Notes under the pieces: generated by a model
Databases searched by the model: none
What the model saw: the letters and a program-made list of their open reading frames with translations, nothing else
What the model was told of the DNA's origin: nothing
From: JBFGFX01 sp965232455
Lineage (GTDB): Bacteria; Pseudomonadota; Gammaproteobacteria; Steroidobacterales; Woeseiaceae
Assembly (NCBI GenBank): GCA_965232455.1
Contig: OZ246981.1
Location: 3,100,001 to 3,164,000, forward strand
Direction: 5' to 3'
DNA length: 64,000 nucleotides
Translations under genes and position numbers: made by a program
Shown here: positions 15,640 to 24,523 of the stretch, piece by piece
Position numbering within the stretch: the stretch's first letter is position 1
Layout: each line of letters opens with the position of its first letter

Positions 15640-16882
15640 GATAGACGACCCTGTCCGGCACGGGCTTCGTTTTGTCTATCTGTGTGTAATACGGCATAAA
15701 TATGAAAAACGCGAAATAAATGATCGAGAATATCCTCGCCATCAGCACGTAAATGCCCTCGGCCGGTTGCACGCCCAGCCAGCCCAGCGTCACGAAGCTG
15801 ATCACGAACAGCGTGAGGGCGAGCTTGTAGATCCAGCCACGATAGCGAATCGACTTGACCCTGCCGCGATCCAGCCACGGCAAAAACAGGGGTAACAATA
15901 CCGCCAGCGCCATCAAAATGGCGCCCCACAATTTATTCGGCACCGCACGCAGAATCGCGTAGAACGGCGTGAAGTACCAGACCGGGGCGATGTGTTCCGG
16001 CGTCGCCGTGGTATTCGCCGGCTCGAAGTTCGCATACTCCAGGAAATACCCCCCCATTTCCGGCGCAAAAAACATCACCGCCGAAAAAATCATCAAAAAG
16101 ACGATAATCGCCACGAGGTCTTTGCTGGTGTGGTATGGGTGGAAAGCGACGCCGTCCAGCGGCACGCCGTTCGCATCTTTCTTTTCCTTGATCTCGATGC
16201 CATCGGGATTGTTCGAGCCGACTTCATGCAGCGCAACGATGTGCACGAACACCAGGGCGATAATCGCCAGCGGCAGCAGGACGACGTGCAGGGCGAAGAA
16301 GCGATTCAGCGTGATGTCGGATATCGAGTAGTCGCCGCGGATGATCTCGACCAGCGCTTCGCCGACAAAAGGAATTGCGCCGAACAGCGAGATGATGACC
16401 TGCGCACCCCAGTACGACATCTGCCCCCAGGGCAGCAGGTAACCCGCAAACGCCTCGGCCATGAGCGCGAAAAAGATCAGCATGCCGATGATCCAGATCA
16501 GCTCACGCGGCTTTTTGTAGGATCCGTAGAGCATTGCACGGAACATGTGCAGGTAAACCACGATGAAAAAGAACGACGCGCCCGTCGAGTGCATGTACCG
16601 GATGAGCCAGCCCCATTCGACGTCGCGCATGATGTATTCCACCGACGCAAACGCTTCCGCCGCGGAGGGTTTGTAATTCATCGTCAGGAAAATGCCGGTG
16701 ACGATCTGCATCACCAGCACCACCATCGACAGCACACCGAATACGTACCAGACGTTGAAATTCTTGGACGCGTAGTACTCGGTGACGTGGTACTTCATCG
16801 TTTTCGTGAACGGAAAACGATCGTCGATCCACTTCATGAATCCGCCCTGCGGGGTGCCGATTTCGGACTCGATTCGTGCCAT
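15632..16882 (-). CDS. petB: Ubiquinol-cytochrome c reductase, cytochrome b subunit
   Basis: The protein has 416 residues with eight or more hydrophobic helices. The two heme-b histidine pairs lie in WLIRYMHSTGASFFFIVVYLH and NRFFALHVVLLPLAIIALVFVHIVALH. The Qo-site loop carries the PEW-equivalent PVWYFTPFYAILRA region, and GYLLPWGQMSYWGA marks helix C. Cytochrome b oxidises ubiquinol at the Qo site and returns one electron to the Qi site, which gives the proton-motive Q cycle. The petA stop and petB ATG abut directly (TAAATG). It is a full-length, cytochrome-bc1-type subunit fused to its C-terminal domain, as normal in proteobacteria. Confidence 0.95.
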   Translation of the reverse strand: MARIESEIGTPQGGFMKWIDDRFPFTKTMKYHVTEYYASKNFNVWYVFGVLSMVVLVMQIVTGIFLTMNYKPSAAEAFASVEYIMRDVEWGWLIRYMHSTGASFFFIVVYLHMFRAMLYGSYKKPRELIWIIGMLIFFALMAEAFAGYLLPWGQMSYWGAQVIISLFGAIPFVGEALVEIIRGDYSISDITLNRFFALHVVLLPLAIIALVFVHIVALHEVGSNNPDGIEIKEKKDANGVPLDGVAFHPYHTSKDLVAIIVFLMIFSAVMFFAPEMGGYFLEYANFEPANTTATPEHIAPVWYFTPFYAILRAVPNKLWGAILMALAVLLPLFLPWLDRGRVKSIRYRGWIYKLALTLFVISFVTLGWLGVQPAEGIYVLMARIFSIIYFAFFIFMPYYTQIDKTKPVPDRVVYHG

Positions 16883-17473
16883 TTAAGAAACCCCGCTCTC
16901 GGCGCCGATCATGATGACGTCGTCTTGAATAAACCGGTACGGCGGAACGCGCAGGTTCGTCGGCGCGGGCACTCCTTTGTAGACGCGGCCGGACAGGTCG
17001 AAACGCGAACCGTGACACGGGCAGAAGAAGCCCCCGAACCAGTCGGGACTGGGACCCACCTCGAACTGCGCGAGCGGCGCGCAACCGAGATGCGTGCAGG
17101 ACCCCTCGACCACCAGATATTCGGGTTTGATGGATCGCGCGGCATTGACCGCGTATTCGGGCTGCTGTTCCACCACTTCGGAATTCGGATCCCTGAGCAG
17201 GTCCGTCGTCTTCTCGAGGCTCGCGAGCATCTCCTCGTCGCGACGCAGCACAAAGACCAGTTTCCCGCGCCAGACCACTCGGACCATCTCGCCGGGTTCC
17301 AGGGAGCCCAGGGGTACTTCGACCGGGGCTCCAAGGGCCTGCGCGCGCGCGCTGGGTTTCAGCGATGAAAGAAAAGGGATCGCGGCCAGCGCGATTCCGG
17401 CGCCGCCCGTGACGGCGGTTGCGACCGTTAAAAAATGACGTCGATTGCGATCGAGAACGTCTTCATCTGACAT
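16883..17473 (-). CDS. petA: Ubiquinol-cytochrome c reductase, Rieske iron-sulfur subunit
   Basis: The protein has 196 residues from ATG 17473 (GGAGTGCCAA before it); a TTG 12 bp upstream is in frame but less likely. The N-terminus DRNRRHFLTVATAVTGGAGIALAAIPFL is a Tat-type signal anchor, as usual for Rieske proteins, which are exported folded. The 2Fe-2S cluster is bound by CTHLGC (126-131) and CPCHGS (151-156), and the disulfide cysteines are within these motifs. The mobile head domain shuttles electrons from ubiquinol to cytochrome c1. It is the first gene of the petABC operon; the promoter must lie in the 377-bp gap upstream. Confidence 0.95.
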   Translation of the reverse strand: MSDEDVLDRNRRHFLTVATAVTGGAGIALAAIPFLSSLKPSARAQALGAPVEVPLGSLEPGEMVRVVWRGKLVFVLRRDEEMLASLEKTTDLLRDPNSEVVEQQPEYAVNAARSIKPEYLVVEGSCTHLGCAPLAQFEVGPSPDWFGGFFCPCHGSRFDLSGRVYKGVPAPTNLRVPPYRFIQDDVIMIGAESGVS

Positions 17474-17850
17474 TTGGCACTCCAATACGCCGCCCAGGCT
17501 TGACGGTGGTCAGCAAGCGGTCAGAGGCTTTCGGGTCGAGAGTTAGTGGCTGCCTGTTCGGATTACACCGGTCAATCGGCCTGGCGCCCGCCTTTTCTTG
17601 CCCCGGTATTCCCTGGTCCGTGCTGGCCTACCTCGGTTTGTGGATGGCTTATTGCTGTTGTCGGCTACGAATAGAAACTATTAGATTTGCAGCTGCACCG
17701 GTTTACCGTCAGGATGACCGTTCGGAAGCGGGTGCGAAATCAGCGACGCATTATACACGGGGCCTCTGGAACTTGGCTAGGCGCTAGTGAATTTGTAGAC
17801 GCCGTCACCGCTCACCGATATCGAGGCCGTCAGGAACCCGGGAAATCACG
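17474..17850. other. 377-bp intergenic region between petABC and degS
   Basis: These genes are divergent, so both promoters should be here. I see no ORF with convincing coding character, no RNA gene and no strong palindrome. A lower-GC stretch around 17640-17700 and 17735-17760 could hold promoter elements, but no clean -35/-10 pair is evident. Confidence 0.4.
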
Positions 17851-18942
17851 GTGGCAAGCATAAAGCCCGTCATAGTGTTTTTAGCGCAATCGATCGTCGT
17901 CGGATTGGCGGTCGCGTTCCTGGTCGTGCTCCTGCGGCCCGAGCTGCTGCCCGTGCTCAGCCCGGCCCCGATGGCCGGTCAGGCCGTGAGTTACGCCGAT
18001 GCCGTCAGCCGCAGCGCGCCCGCGGTCGCGAGCGTTTATACGCGGCGGGTCGTCCAGGCCAACGGATCGCCGGCCGCGGCCGGGCGGCTGAGGCTGAATA
18101 CCAGCTTGGGATCGGCCGTCATCATCGACGCCGAGGGTTATCTGGTGACCAATTATCACGTCGTTGCCGACGCGACCGAGATTCGCGTCCAGCTCGCCGA
18201 CGGCCGTATCGCGGACCCGGACGTGGTCGGCTACGACGCGGAAACCGATCTGGCCTTGCTCAAGGTCGATCTCGGGCCCGTTCCGGTGATCCCGCTCGGG
18301 CGCTCCGACCAATTGCGCATTGGCGACGTCGTGCTGGCAATCGGCAACCCGTACGGACTGACCAAGACGGTGACTCAGGGCATCGTCAGCGCGACGGGTC
18401 GCGGCCTGCTGCAGCTCATGACCTTCGAGAATTTTATCCAGACCGACGCCGCCATCAACGAAGGCAATTCGGGCGGCGCGCTGGTAAACACCCTGGGTCA
18501 GCTGGTCGGCATCAACACCGCGGTGCTGGCGCAGGACGCGGGCACCGAGGGAATCAGCTTCGCGATCCCGGTTGACCTGGTTCGCGGCGTCGTGGACGCC
18601 ATCAAACGGGACGGCCGCGTGATCCGAGGTTGGGTGGGTCTCGAGACCGACGAGTTGGGCCCGAACGAATCCGAAAGCCTGGGGCTCGACCCGAACATCG
18701 GCATCCTGCTGACCCACGTCATTCCCGGCGGTCCGGCCGCGGACGCGGGACTCAGGCGCGGCGACATCATCCTGTCGATCAACGGCGAGGCCGTGCGCAC
18801 CCGTCAGCAGGCGTTGTTGATCGTTGCCGCGCTCGAACCCGGAGACCTCGTTGAGCTCAACGGCTGGCGGGCCGGACAGCGATATCGGGCGACGCTGACC
18901 GTGGCGGAGCGCGTTCCGACGCCGCCGCCACGTAGCCGCTAG
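17851..18942 (+). CDS. degS: Membrane-anchored periplasmic serine protease, DegS/AlgW type
   Basis: The protein has 363 residues. One N-terminal transmembrane helix (PVIVFLAQSIVVGLAVAFLVVLL) anchors a trypsin-like protease with catalytic triad H103 (NYHVV), D133 (ETDLALLKV) and S207 (NEGNSGGAL). A single PDZ domain follows (about residues 255-350; GPAADAGLRRGDIILSINGEAV). One PDZ and a membrane anchor fit DegS/AlgW rather than DegP. Such proteases sense misfolded outer-membrane porins by PDZ binding and cut the anti-sigma factor RseA/MucA. The GTG start at 17851 lacks a strong Shine-Dalgarno site. The last codon and stop lie in the left arm of a 62-bp palindrome. Confidence 0.9.
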   Translation: MASIKPVIVFLAQSIVVGLAVAFLVVLLRPELLPVLSPAPMAGQAVSYADAVSRSAPAVASVYTRRVVQANGSPAAAGRLRLNTSLGSAVIIDAEGYLVTNYHVVADATEIRVQLADGRIADPDVVGYDAETDLALLKVDLGPVPVIPLGRSDQLRIGDVVLAIGNPYGLTKTVTQGIVSATGRGLLQLMTFENFIQTDAAINEGNSGGALVNTLGQLVGINTAVLAQDAGTEGISFAIPVDLVRGVVDAIKRDGRVIRGWVGLETDELGPNESESLGLDPNIGILLTHVIPGGPAADAGLRRGDIILSINGEAVRTRQQALLIVAALEPGDLVELNGWRAGQRYRATLTVAERVPTPPPRSR

Positions 18943-18998
18943 CCCGTATCCGCCACCGATTCGCGGGCCCGCGAATCGGTGGCGGATACGGGCTAGCG
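18937..18998. terminator. Perfect 62-bp palindrome, probable bidirectional terminator of degS and murA
   Basis: Arms of 31 bp pair without mismatch around a centre between 18967 and 18968 (GGG|CCC). Each arm supplies the TAG stop of the gene entering it: degS at 18940-18942 and murA at 18993-18995 on the other strand. Neither side is followed by a T-run, so classic intrinsic termination is not assured. An exact inverted copy this long is unusual. Confidence 0.8.
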
Positions 18999-20252
18999 AG
19001 GCGCCCGGCGGATCTCGGCGCCCAACTGGCGCAGCTTTTCCTCGATACGTTCGTAACCCCGGTCGACGTGATAAATGCGATCGACCAGCGTCTCGCCGTC
19101 CGCCGCGAGACCGGCAAGCACCAGCCCCGCCGACGCGCGAAGGTCCGTCGCCATCACCGGCGCAGCCGTCAGGCGCTCGACGCCCGCGCAAATCGCGGTG
19201 TTACCCTCCAGGCGTATGTCGGCGCCCATGCGCCGAAGCTCCGAGACGTGCTGGAAGCGATTCTCGAATATCGTCTCCGTCACGGTCCCGACGCCCTCCG
19301 CCACCGCGTTCATCGCGCAGAACTGCGCCTGCATATCGGTCGGGAAACCGGGATAAGGCATTGTCCGGAGGTCAACCGCCCGAGGACGCCGCCCGCCCAT
19401 GTCGAGCGTAATCCAGTCGTCGCCGGTTTCGATGGCCGCGCCGGCCTCCTGCAGCTTGAACAGCACGGATTCGAGAATGCCGGGATCGGTCCGGCGTGCT
19501 CGGACCTGGCCGCCGGTCATCGCCGCCGCAACCAGGTAGGTACCGGTTTCGATTCGATCCGGCGACACCGTGTAGGACGTTCCGCCGAGGGCGTCGACGC
19601 CGCGGACTCTGATCGTGCCGGTCCCGGCGCCGCGGATATCCGCGCCCATGGCGTTCAGAAACGCCGCCAAATCACCGACTTCGGGCTCACAGGCGGCATT
19701 CTCGAGCACGGTTTCGCCATCGGCGAGGGTCGCCGCCATCATCAGATTCTCGGTGCCGGTGACGGTCACGGTATCCATGACGATGTGGGCGGCACGCAGC
19801 CGGTCCGCGCGCGCGCGGATATAGCCGTTTTGGACCGACACGTCGGCGCCCATTGCCTGCAAGCCCTGCACGTGCAGATTGACCGGCCGCGCGCCGATTG
19901 CGCAGCCGCCCGGCAGCGACACGTCCGCCGCGCCATGGCGCGCCAGCAGCGGACCAAGAACCAGGATCGACGCGCGCATGGTTTTTACGAGTTCGTACGG
20001 CGCGCGATACTCGTTCAGCCTGGCGGTATCGACCTCCACCGCCAGTGAATCGTCGAAGGTGACTTCGGCGCCCATGCTCTGCAACAGCGTAAAGGTTGTC
20101 GCCACGTCCTTCAGGTGCGGCACGTTGCTGACGGTGACCGGCTCGGAGGCGAGCAGCGTCCCGGCGAGAATCGGCAGCGCGGCGTTTTTCGCGCCGGAAA
20201 TGGTCACGTCGCCGGAAAGGGGCGCACCGCCGGAAATAACGAGTTTGTCCAA
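18993..20252 (-). CDS. murA: UDP-N-acetylglucosamine 1-carboxyvinyltransferase
   Basis: The protein has 419 residues from TTG 20252 (reads MDKLVISGG), the same length as E. coli MurA. It transfers enolpyruvate from PEP to UDP-GlcNAc, the first committed step of peptidoglycan synthesis, in the cytoplasm. K22 (SGAKNAALPIL) and the PGGCAIGARPV loop with the fosfomycin-target cysteine C117 are present. RIETGTYLVAAAMTGG and PYPGFPTDMQAQ are further family motifs. The TTG start and poor Shine-Dalgarno sequence may be offset by coupling to ibaG, whose stop is 7 bp upstream. The stop codon lies in the 62-bp palindrome. Confidence 0.94.
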   Translation of the reverse strand: MDKLVISGGAPLSGDVTISGAKNAALPILAGTLLASEPVTVSNVPHLKDVATTFTLLQSMGAEVTFDDSLAVEVDTARLNEYRAPYELVKTMRASILVLGPLLARHGAADVSLPGGCAIGARPVNLHVQGLQAMGADVSVQNGYIRARADRLRAAHIVMDTVTVTGTENLMMAATLADGETVLENAACEPEVGDLAAFLNAMGADIRGAGTGTIRVRGVDALGGTSYTVSPDRIETGTYLVAAAMTGGQVRARRTDPGILESVLFKLQEAGAAIETGDDWITLDMGGRRPRAVDLRTMPYPGFPTDMQAQFCAMNAVAEGVGTVTETIFENRFQHVSELRRMGADIRLEGNTAICAGVERLTAAPVMATDLRASAGLVLAGLAADGETLVDRIYHVDRGYERIEEKLRQLGAEIRRAPR

Positions 20253-20259
20253 AACCCGA

Positions 20260-20514
20260 TCAGGCCCGAGATTCCGGCGCCAGTTCGCGCCACTCGTCCG
20301 GCGTATGCGCACGGATCGACATCGCGTGAATCTCGTTACCCATGCGTTCGCCCAGGCAAGCGTAAACGAGCTGGTGGCGCGCAAGCGGACGCTTGCCCGC
20401 AAACGCCTCGGCGATAACCAGTGCCTCGAAGTGGGTATTGTCGTCACTACGCACGACGACGTCGGCGCCGGGCAGGCCGGCCTCGATCAGTTGGCTGATC
20501 TCGTTCGGATTCAT
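20260..20514 (-). CDS. ibaG: BolA-family protein IbaG
   Basis: The protein has 84 residues from ATG 20514. It has the BolA fold: MNPNEISQLIEAGLPGADVVVRSDDNTHFEALVIAEAFAGKR, then RHQLVYACLGERMGNEIHAMSIRAHTPDEW. BolA/IbaG proteins pair with monothiol glutaredoxins (Grx4) around a [2Fe-2S] cluster, and in E. coli IbaG is linked to acid stress. The invariant histidine of the C-terminal IHA.S..A.TP motif is present. The gene overlaps nothing and lies 7 bp before murA in the same order as in enterobacteria, where it forms the end of the mla-ibaG-murA cluster. The mla genes are not adjacent here. Confidence 0.92.
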   Translation of the reverse strand: MNPNEISQLIEAGLPGADVVVRSDDNTHFEALVIAEAFAGKRPLARHQLVYACLGERMGNEIHAMSIRAHTPDEWRELAPESRA

Positions 20515-20681
20515 GCGGACTTGGCTCCAGGCCAGGTTTGAGAGCCGCCCAGTGTAACAAAAACCCCCCGCAGTCCAACGGGCTGCGCCGTTTGTGTATG
20601 ATTGGCGTCCCGGGTCGGTTTTCGCCTGGCGATACGTCGCCGGTGCCGTATGGCGTCCGACCAACCACTTGTTTGTTCTCT

Positions 20682-21647
20682 ATGCTTGGCAATCTTCTTG
20701 AAATCGTTGCCGGCCTGCTCCTCTTAGTCTGGGGAGCAGATCGCTTCGTTCACGGCTCAGCCTCCCTGGCGCGTAACCTCGGCGTTGCCCCCTTGTTGAT
20801 CGGTCTGACCATCGTTGCCTTCGCCACCTCGGCGCCGGAGATAGTGGTTTCCGTCATCGCCGCCTCACGCGGCGAATCGGACCTTGCAATCGGCAACGCA
20901 ATCGGCTCGAACACGGCAAACATCGGTCTGGTCCTCGGCGGCGTCGCAATGCTCAGGCCCATTGCATTGACGTCGGCGACGCTGCGCCGCGAGATGCCGG
21001 CGCTCCTGTCGGTGTCCTTACTCACGGTAACGCTGTTTCTCGACACTTATCTGAGCCGTATCGACGGCCTCGTCTTGTTGACCGGTCTCGTTATCGTCAT
21101 GGTGTGGCTCACGCGCCTGGGCCTGCGAACGCCCTCGACCGATCCGATGCTGGCTGACTACGAAGCCGAAATACCAAAAGACGTGTCAACGCAAGCCGCC
21201 TTGATTTGGCTGGCCGTCGGCCTGGCCATGCTGCTGGTCGGCGCGGATTTACTGGTTGACGCCGCCGTCGATATCGCACGCGAGCTGGGCGTTACCGAAA
21301 TCGTGATCGGGGTAACCCTGGTGGCGCTCGGCACCAGCATTCCGGAGCTCGCCGTGTCCGTGGTCAGCGCGATCAAGGGGGAATACGGACTGGCAATCGG
21401 CAACGTCGTGGGTTCCAACATATTCAATCTGTTGGCGGTGATCGGTGTCGCGGCGACGATTCAGCCCGCGGCAATGGCGCCGAGCGTACTGTCGCTGCAC
21501 ATCTTCGTGATGGCCGCGTTTACGCTGGTGCTGTTCGCGATGACCTACGAATACGACGGGCAGGGGCGCATCAGCCGGCTAGAGGGTGCGGCGCTGTTTC
21601 TGGCGTTTGTGGGTTACGTCAGCTACGTCGTCGCCCAAAACATCTAA
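20682..21647 (+). CDS. yrbG: Calcium/sodium:proton antiporter of the CaCA family (YrbG)
   Basis: The protein has 321 residues with about ten hydrophobic helices in two homologous halves. The alpha-repeats that form the ion path are IGLTIVAFATSAPEIVVSV (first half) and IGVTLVALGTSIPELAVSVVSAIKGEYGLAIGNVVGSN (second half), and their acidic and GTS residues are intact. CaCA exchangers move Ca2+ or Na+ against protons or Na+ across the inner membrane. It opens the kdsD-kdsC-lpt cluster as in E. coli. No Shine-Dalgarno site is visible before ATG 20682; an in-frame ATG at 20598 exists but would give an atypical leader. Confidence 0.9.
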   Translation: MLGNLLEIVAGLLLLVWGADRFVHGSASLARNLGVAPLLIGLTIVAFATSAPEIVVSVIAASRGESDLAIGNAIGSNTANIGLVLGGVAMLRPIALTSATLRREMPALLSVSLLTVTLFLDTYLSRIDGLVLLTGLVIVMVWLTRLGLRTPSTDPMLADYEAEIPKDVSTQAALIWLAVGLAMLLVGADLLVDAAVDIARELGVTEIVIGVTLVALGTSIPELAVSVVSAIKGEYGLAIGNVVGSNIFNLLAVIGVAATIQPAAMAPSVLSLHIFVMAAFTLVLFAMTYEYDGQGRISRLEGAALFLAFVGYVSYVVAQNI

Positions 21648-21659
21648 ACTGCGTTCTTT

Positions 21660-22643
21660 ATGTCCAAAAAACTGACATCGCAGCAGCTCAAGGAACTGGC
21701 CGGCAACGTACTGGACATCGAGTCGCGCGCGGTGAGCCGCCTGCGCGAGCGCCTCGACGACTCCTTTGCCGCCGCCTGCGAGCTCTGTCTCGACACGTCC
21801 GGCCGCGTCGTCGTCACCGGCATGGGCAAATCCGGTCACATCGGCGGCAAGATCGCCGCGACGCTGGCGAGTACCGGAACACCGTCGTTTTTTGTCCATC
21901 CGGGCGAGGCCAGCCATGGCGATCTCGGCATGATCACCGCACAAGACCTGGTATTGGCGGTGTCCTTTTCCGGCGAGACCGACGAAGTCATTACGATACT
22001 GCCCCTGATCAAACGCATCGGCGCAAGCCTGATATCGATGACCGGCAAGCCTAATTCCACGCTCGCAAAAGCCGCAAACGTGCATCTCGACGTCAGCGTC
22101 GACGAAGAGGCCTGCCCGCTGAACCTTGCGCCGACGGCAAGTACGACCGCGACGCTCGCGATGGGCGACGCGCTGGCGGTGGCGTTGCTGGAGTACCGCG
22201 GGTTCACGGCGGAGGATTTTGCGCTGTCGCATCCCAGCGGCAGTCTGGGAAAACGGCTGCTGCTTCGCGTCGCAGACGTCATGCACACCGGTGAGGACGT
22301 ACCCGCCGTTGAACAAAGCGTAACGCTGAGCCAGGGTCTCGTCGAAATGACACGCAAGGGTCTCGGCATGACGGCGATCGTTGACGGCGATCGTCGCCTC
22401 CTGGGTGTGTTCACCGACGGCGACCTGCGACGCGCGCTGGACAGCGGCATCGACGTCCACAGCACGTGCATGGCCGACGTCATGCACAAAGGCTGTATCG
22501 TCGGCGCCAAAGACATGCTCGCGGCGGAGGCCGTGCACCTGCTGGAGGAGCACAAGATCACGTCGCTTCTGATTACCGACAGGAACACCAGACTGATCGG
22601 CGCGCTGAACATCCACGACCTTTTCCGTGCAGGTGTCATGTGA
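21660..22643 (+). CDS. kdsD: D-arabinose 5-phosphate isomerase
   Basis: The protein has 327 residues. An N-terminal SIS domain (about 35-200; GMGKSGHIGGKIAATLASTGTPSFFVHPGEASHGDLGM) is followed by two CBS domains (about 205-325; VMHTGEDVPAV... and VMHKGCIVGAKDML...). KdsD converts ribulose 5-phosphate to arabinose 5-phosphate, the first step of Kdo synthesis for lipopolysaccharide. The catalytic SIS residues, including the conserved histidine in PGEASHGDL, are present. It starts 12 bp after yrbG. A GTG in the last codons overlaps the open frame of kdsC, so the pair is probably co-translated. Confidence 0.95.
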   Translation: MSKKLTSQQLKELAGNVLDIESRAVSRLRERLDDSFAAACELCLDTSGRVVVTGMGKSGHIGGKIAATLASTGTPSFFVHPGEASHGDLGMITAQDLVLAVSFSGETDEVITILPLIKRIGASLISMTGKPNSTLAKAANVHLDVSVDEEACPLNLAPTASTTATLAMGDALAVALLEYRGFTAEDFALSHPSGSLGKRLLLRVADVMHTGEDVPAVEQSVTLSQGLVEMTRKGLGMTAIVDGDRRLLGVFTDGDLRRALDSGIDVHSTCMADVMHKGCIVGAKDMLAAEAVHLLEEHKITSLLITDRNTRLIGALNIHDLFRAGVM

Positions 22644-22689
22644 CGGCCCCGGGGCCACAAAACGGCTGCCGACCGCGGGTGGGACTGAC

Positions 22690-23196
22690 GTGACCAGCCC
22701 AGCGCTTGGCGCAAAGCTCGGAAAGATCGCACTGATCGCGTTCGACGTGGACGGCGTTTTTACCGACGGGCGTTTTTATTTGTCCGACGACGGCGTGGAA
22801 ACCAAGGCCTTCAATACACAGGACGGTTACGGTATCCGGCGCGTACTGGAGGCGGGCCTCGACGTCGCGGTGATCAGCGGACGTCGCTCCGGCGCCGTCG
22901 AACGACGGATGGCCGAATTGGGCGTGCGCCACGTGGTTCTCGGCTGCCGGGACAAGGCCCGCGCGTTCGACGAACTCCTGACCAATCTCGAGATCGCGGC
23001 CGAACAGAGCGCCTACGTGGGCGACGACCTTCCCGACATGCCGATTCTTCGCGCGGCCGGAATCGCAATCGCGGTAGCCAACGCACACGAGGACGTTCGC
23101 CGGTTCTGCGACTGGACGACGGACGCGGCCGGGGGCAACGGCGCCGTGCGAGAGGTGTGTGACGCCGTCCTGCAAGCGCGCAACGGCGATCCATGA
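22690..23196 (+). CDS. kdsC: 3-deoxy-D-manno-octulosonate-8-phosphate phosphatase
   Basis: The protein has 168 residues from GTG 22690 (GGTGGGACT precedes it); an earlier in-frame GTG at 22627 overlaps kdsD. It is a HAD phosphatase without a cap: DxD nucleophile motif FDVDGVFTDG, the second-motif serine in VISGRRS and the acidic motif GDDLPDMP. It hydrolyses Kdo-8-phosphate to Kdo, the step after KdsA. HADs of this type form tetramers in which one subunit caps the next. Its stop overlaps the lptC ATG (ATGA), a sign of translational coupling. KdsA and KdsB are not in this window. Confidence 0.93.
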   Translation: MTSPALGAKLGKIALIAFDVDGVFTDGRFYLSDDGVETKAFNTQDGYGIRRVLEAGLDVAVISGRRSGAVERRMAELGVRHVVLGCRDKARAFDELLTNLEIAAEQSAYVGDDLPDMPILRAAGIAIAVANAHEDVRRFCDWTTDAAGGNGAVREVCDAVLQARNGDP

Positions 23197-23750
23197 ATAT
23201 CAAAGGGGTGACGGGATTCGTGTTCTTGGTCGCCGCCGCCGGCGGCAGTTTTTATCTCGCGCAATCGTTAAAGAACGGCGAGGACGAAGCCGATTCGGCG
23301 CCAGCGATTCAGAGCGGTTTTTACCTGCGCGCCGCGCGCATACTGGGCACCGGCGCGGACGGCCGACCCCTGTACGAACTTGAAGCCGAATACGCGGAAC
23401 AACGCGGCGACAATCTGATCGAATTACAAAACGTGCGCGTTGTTTATTCTCCGGATTCCGGTGTGCCATGGCGATTGGCGGCGGACTCCGCGACGATTAC
23501 CGAGGACCAGCGCCTGCTCGTGCTGGACGGCCACGTCGTCGCGACGACAACCGAAGGCCTGGGGGGCCGCGAAACGGAAATACGCACGCCACGTCTCAAA
23601 CTCGAGCCCGACAAACACCGGGCGGAAACCGAAAACCGCGTGCAGGTGCGCATCGGCTCACGCAGTCTTACCGCAACCGGCATGCTAGCATCGCTGCAGG
23701 AAAACCGGGTGATCTTGAAATCCAACGTCAGCGGAAAGTTCGTACCCTGA
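23193..23750 (+). CDS. lptC: LPS export protein LptC
   Basis: The protein has 185 residues. One N-terminal membrane helix (GVTGFVFLVAAAGGSFYLA) is followed by a periplasmic beta-jellyroll typical of OstA-like Lpt proteins (GFYLRAARILGTGADGRPLYELEAEYAEQ ... LLVLDGHVVATTTEG ... VQVRIGSRSLTATGM). LptC sits on the LptB2FG transporter and passes lipopolysaccharide to LptA. It overlaps the kdsC stop by 4 bp and precedes lptA by 41 bp, the standard order. LptF and LptG are encoded elsewhere. Confidence 0.92.
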   Translation: MNIKGVTGFVFLVAAAGGSFYLAQSLKNGEDEADSAPAIQSGFYLRAARILGTGADGRPLYELEAEYAEQRGDNLIELQNVRVVYSPDSGVPWRLAADSATITEDQRLLVLDGHVVATTTEGLGGRETEIRTPRLKLEPDKHRAETENRVQVRIGSRSLTATGMLASLQENRVILKSNVSGKFVP

Positions 23751-23791
23751 GTTGACCGCTTGAAACCGCCACGCGCACCAGACTTGTAAGC

Positions 23792-24523
23792 ATGAATGAG
23801 ACGCCAATGAACTCCGCCATCGGGCGAACGCTCGGCGCCCTGCTGCTCATAGCCGCGGCGCTCGCGGCGCCGTCGAGTCACGCGCAGATCAACAATTTGC
23901 GTCTGCCGATTTCGCTCGACGCCGATTCGACGGATTATGACGGCAAGAACTCGATGCTGCTGTTCGAGGGACTGCGTTTGACGCAGGGTAACATCGGCGT
24001 GCAGGCCGACCGCGGACTGGCGAGCAAACTCGATTTCGAGGACAGCGTCTGGCAGTTTTCCGGCAACGTCGTCATCGACACCGAGAACGGCCGCATCGAA
24101 TGCGAAACCGCCGATCTCAAATTCTCCGGCCACCAGCTCGCGATTGCGAGTATTTCGGGATCACCGGCGACCTTCGAGCTGCAAAGACTGGGCAGCGAAG
24201 AAACCACCTACGCCGAGGCCGGCCAGCTGGACTACGACTTTGCCGCCGGCGTTATCGAGTTCTCCGGCGACGCGGTAATCACCGAAGGCGGCAATCAGAT
24301 ATCGAGCAACTATCTCGTTTACAACATCAAAGAACAGCGTATCAACGCGCAGTCCGCCGGCGAGGGTGAGCCGCGCGTCAAGATCACGTATACGCCGAGG
24401 GCCACGGACGAAACGCCGGTCCCCAATCCGGACGCGACCGGCGACGACCCGGCGGAAACGGCCGCAGACGAGCCGCGACCGGAGGAGGACCCGCCCCGCG
24501 ATCCCGGAGCCGGCGCGCAATGA
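23792..24523 (+). CDS. lptA: LPS periplasmic bridge protein LptA
   Basis: The protein has 243 residues. A signal peptide (RTLGALLLIAAALAAPSSHA) is followed by the OstA-N beta-jellyroll (about 33-195): LDADSTDYDGKNSMLLFEGLRLTQGN, SVWQFSGNVVIDTENGRIECETADLKF, GVIEFSGDAVITEGGNQISSNYLVYNI. LptA oligomerises head-to-tail to carry lipopolysaccharide from LptC to LptD. The C-terminus carries an acidic, proline-rich tail (about 205-243) longer than in E. coli LptA, which has 185 residues. The stop overlaps the lptB start by 4 bp. An alternative start at M6 (MNSAIGR) is possible. Confidence 0.92.
   Translation: MNETPMNSAIGRTLGALLLIAAALAAPSSHAQINNLRLPISLDADSTDYDGKNSMLLFEGLRLTQGNIGVQADRGLASKLDFEDSVWQFSGNVVIDTENGRIECETADLKFSGHQLAIASISGSPATFELQRLGSEETTYAEAGQLDYDFAAGVIEFSGDAVITEGGNQISSNYLVYNIKEQRINAQSAGEGEPRVKITYTPRATDETPVPNPDATGDDPAETAADEPRPEEDPPRDPGAGAQ

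Noticed and set aside
15992..17368. A 458-codon plus-strand frame opposite petB and petA
   Set aside because: Antisense shadow of the cytochrome bc1 genes.
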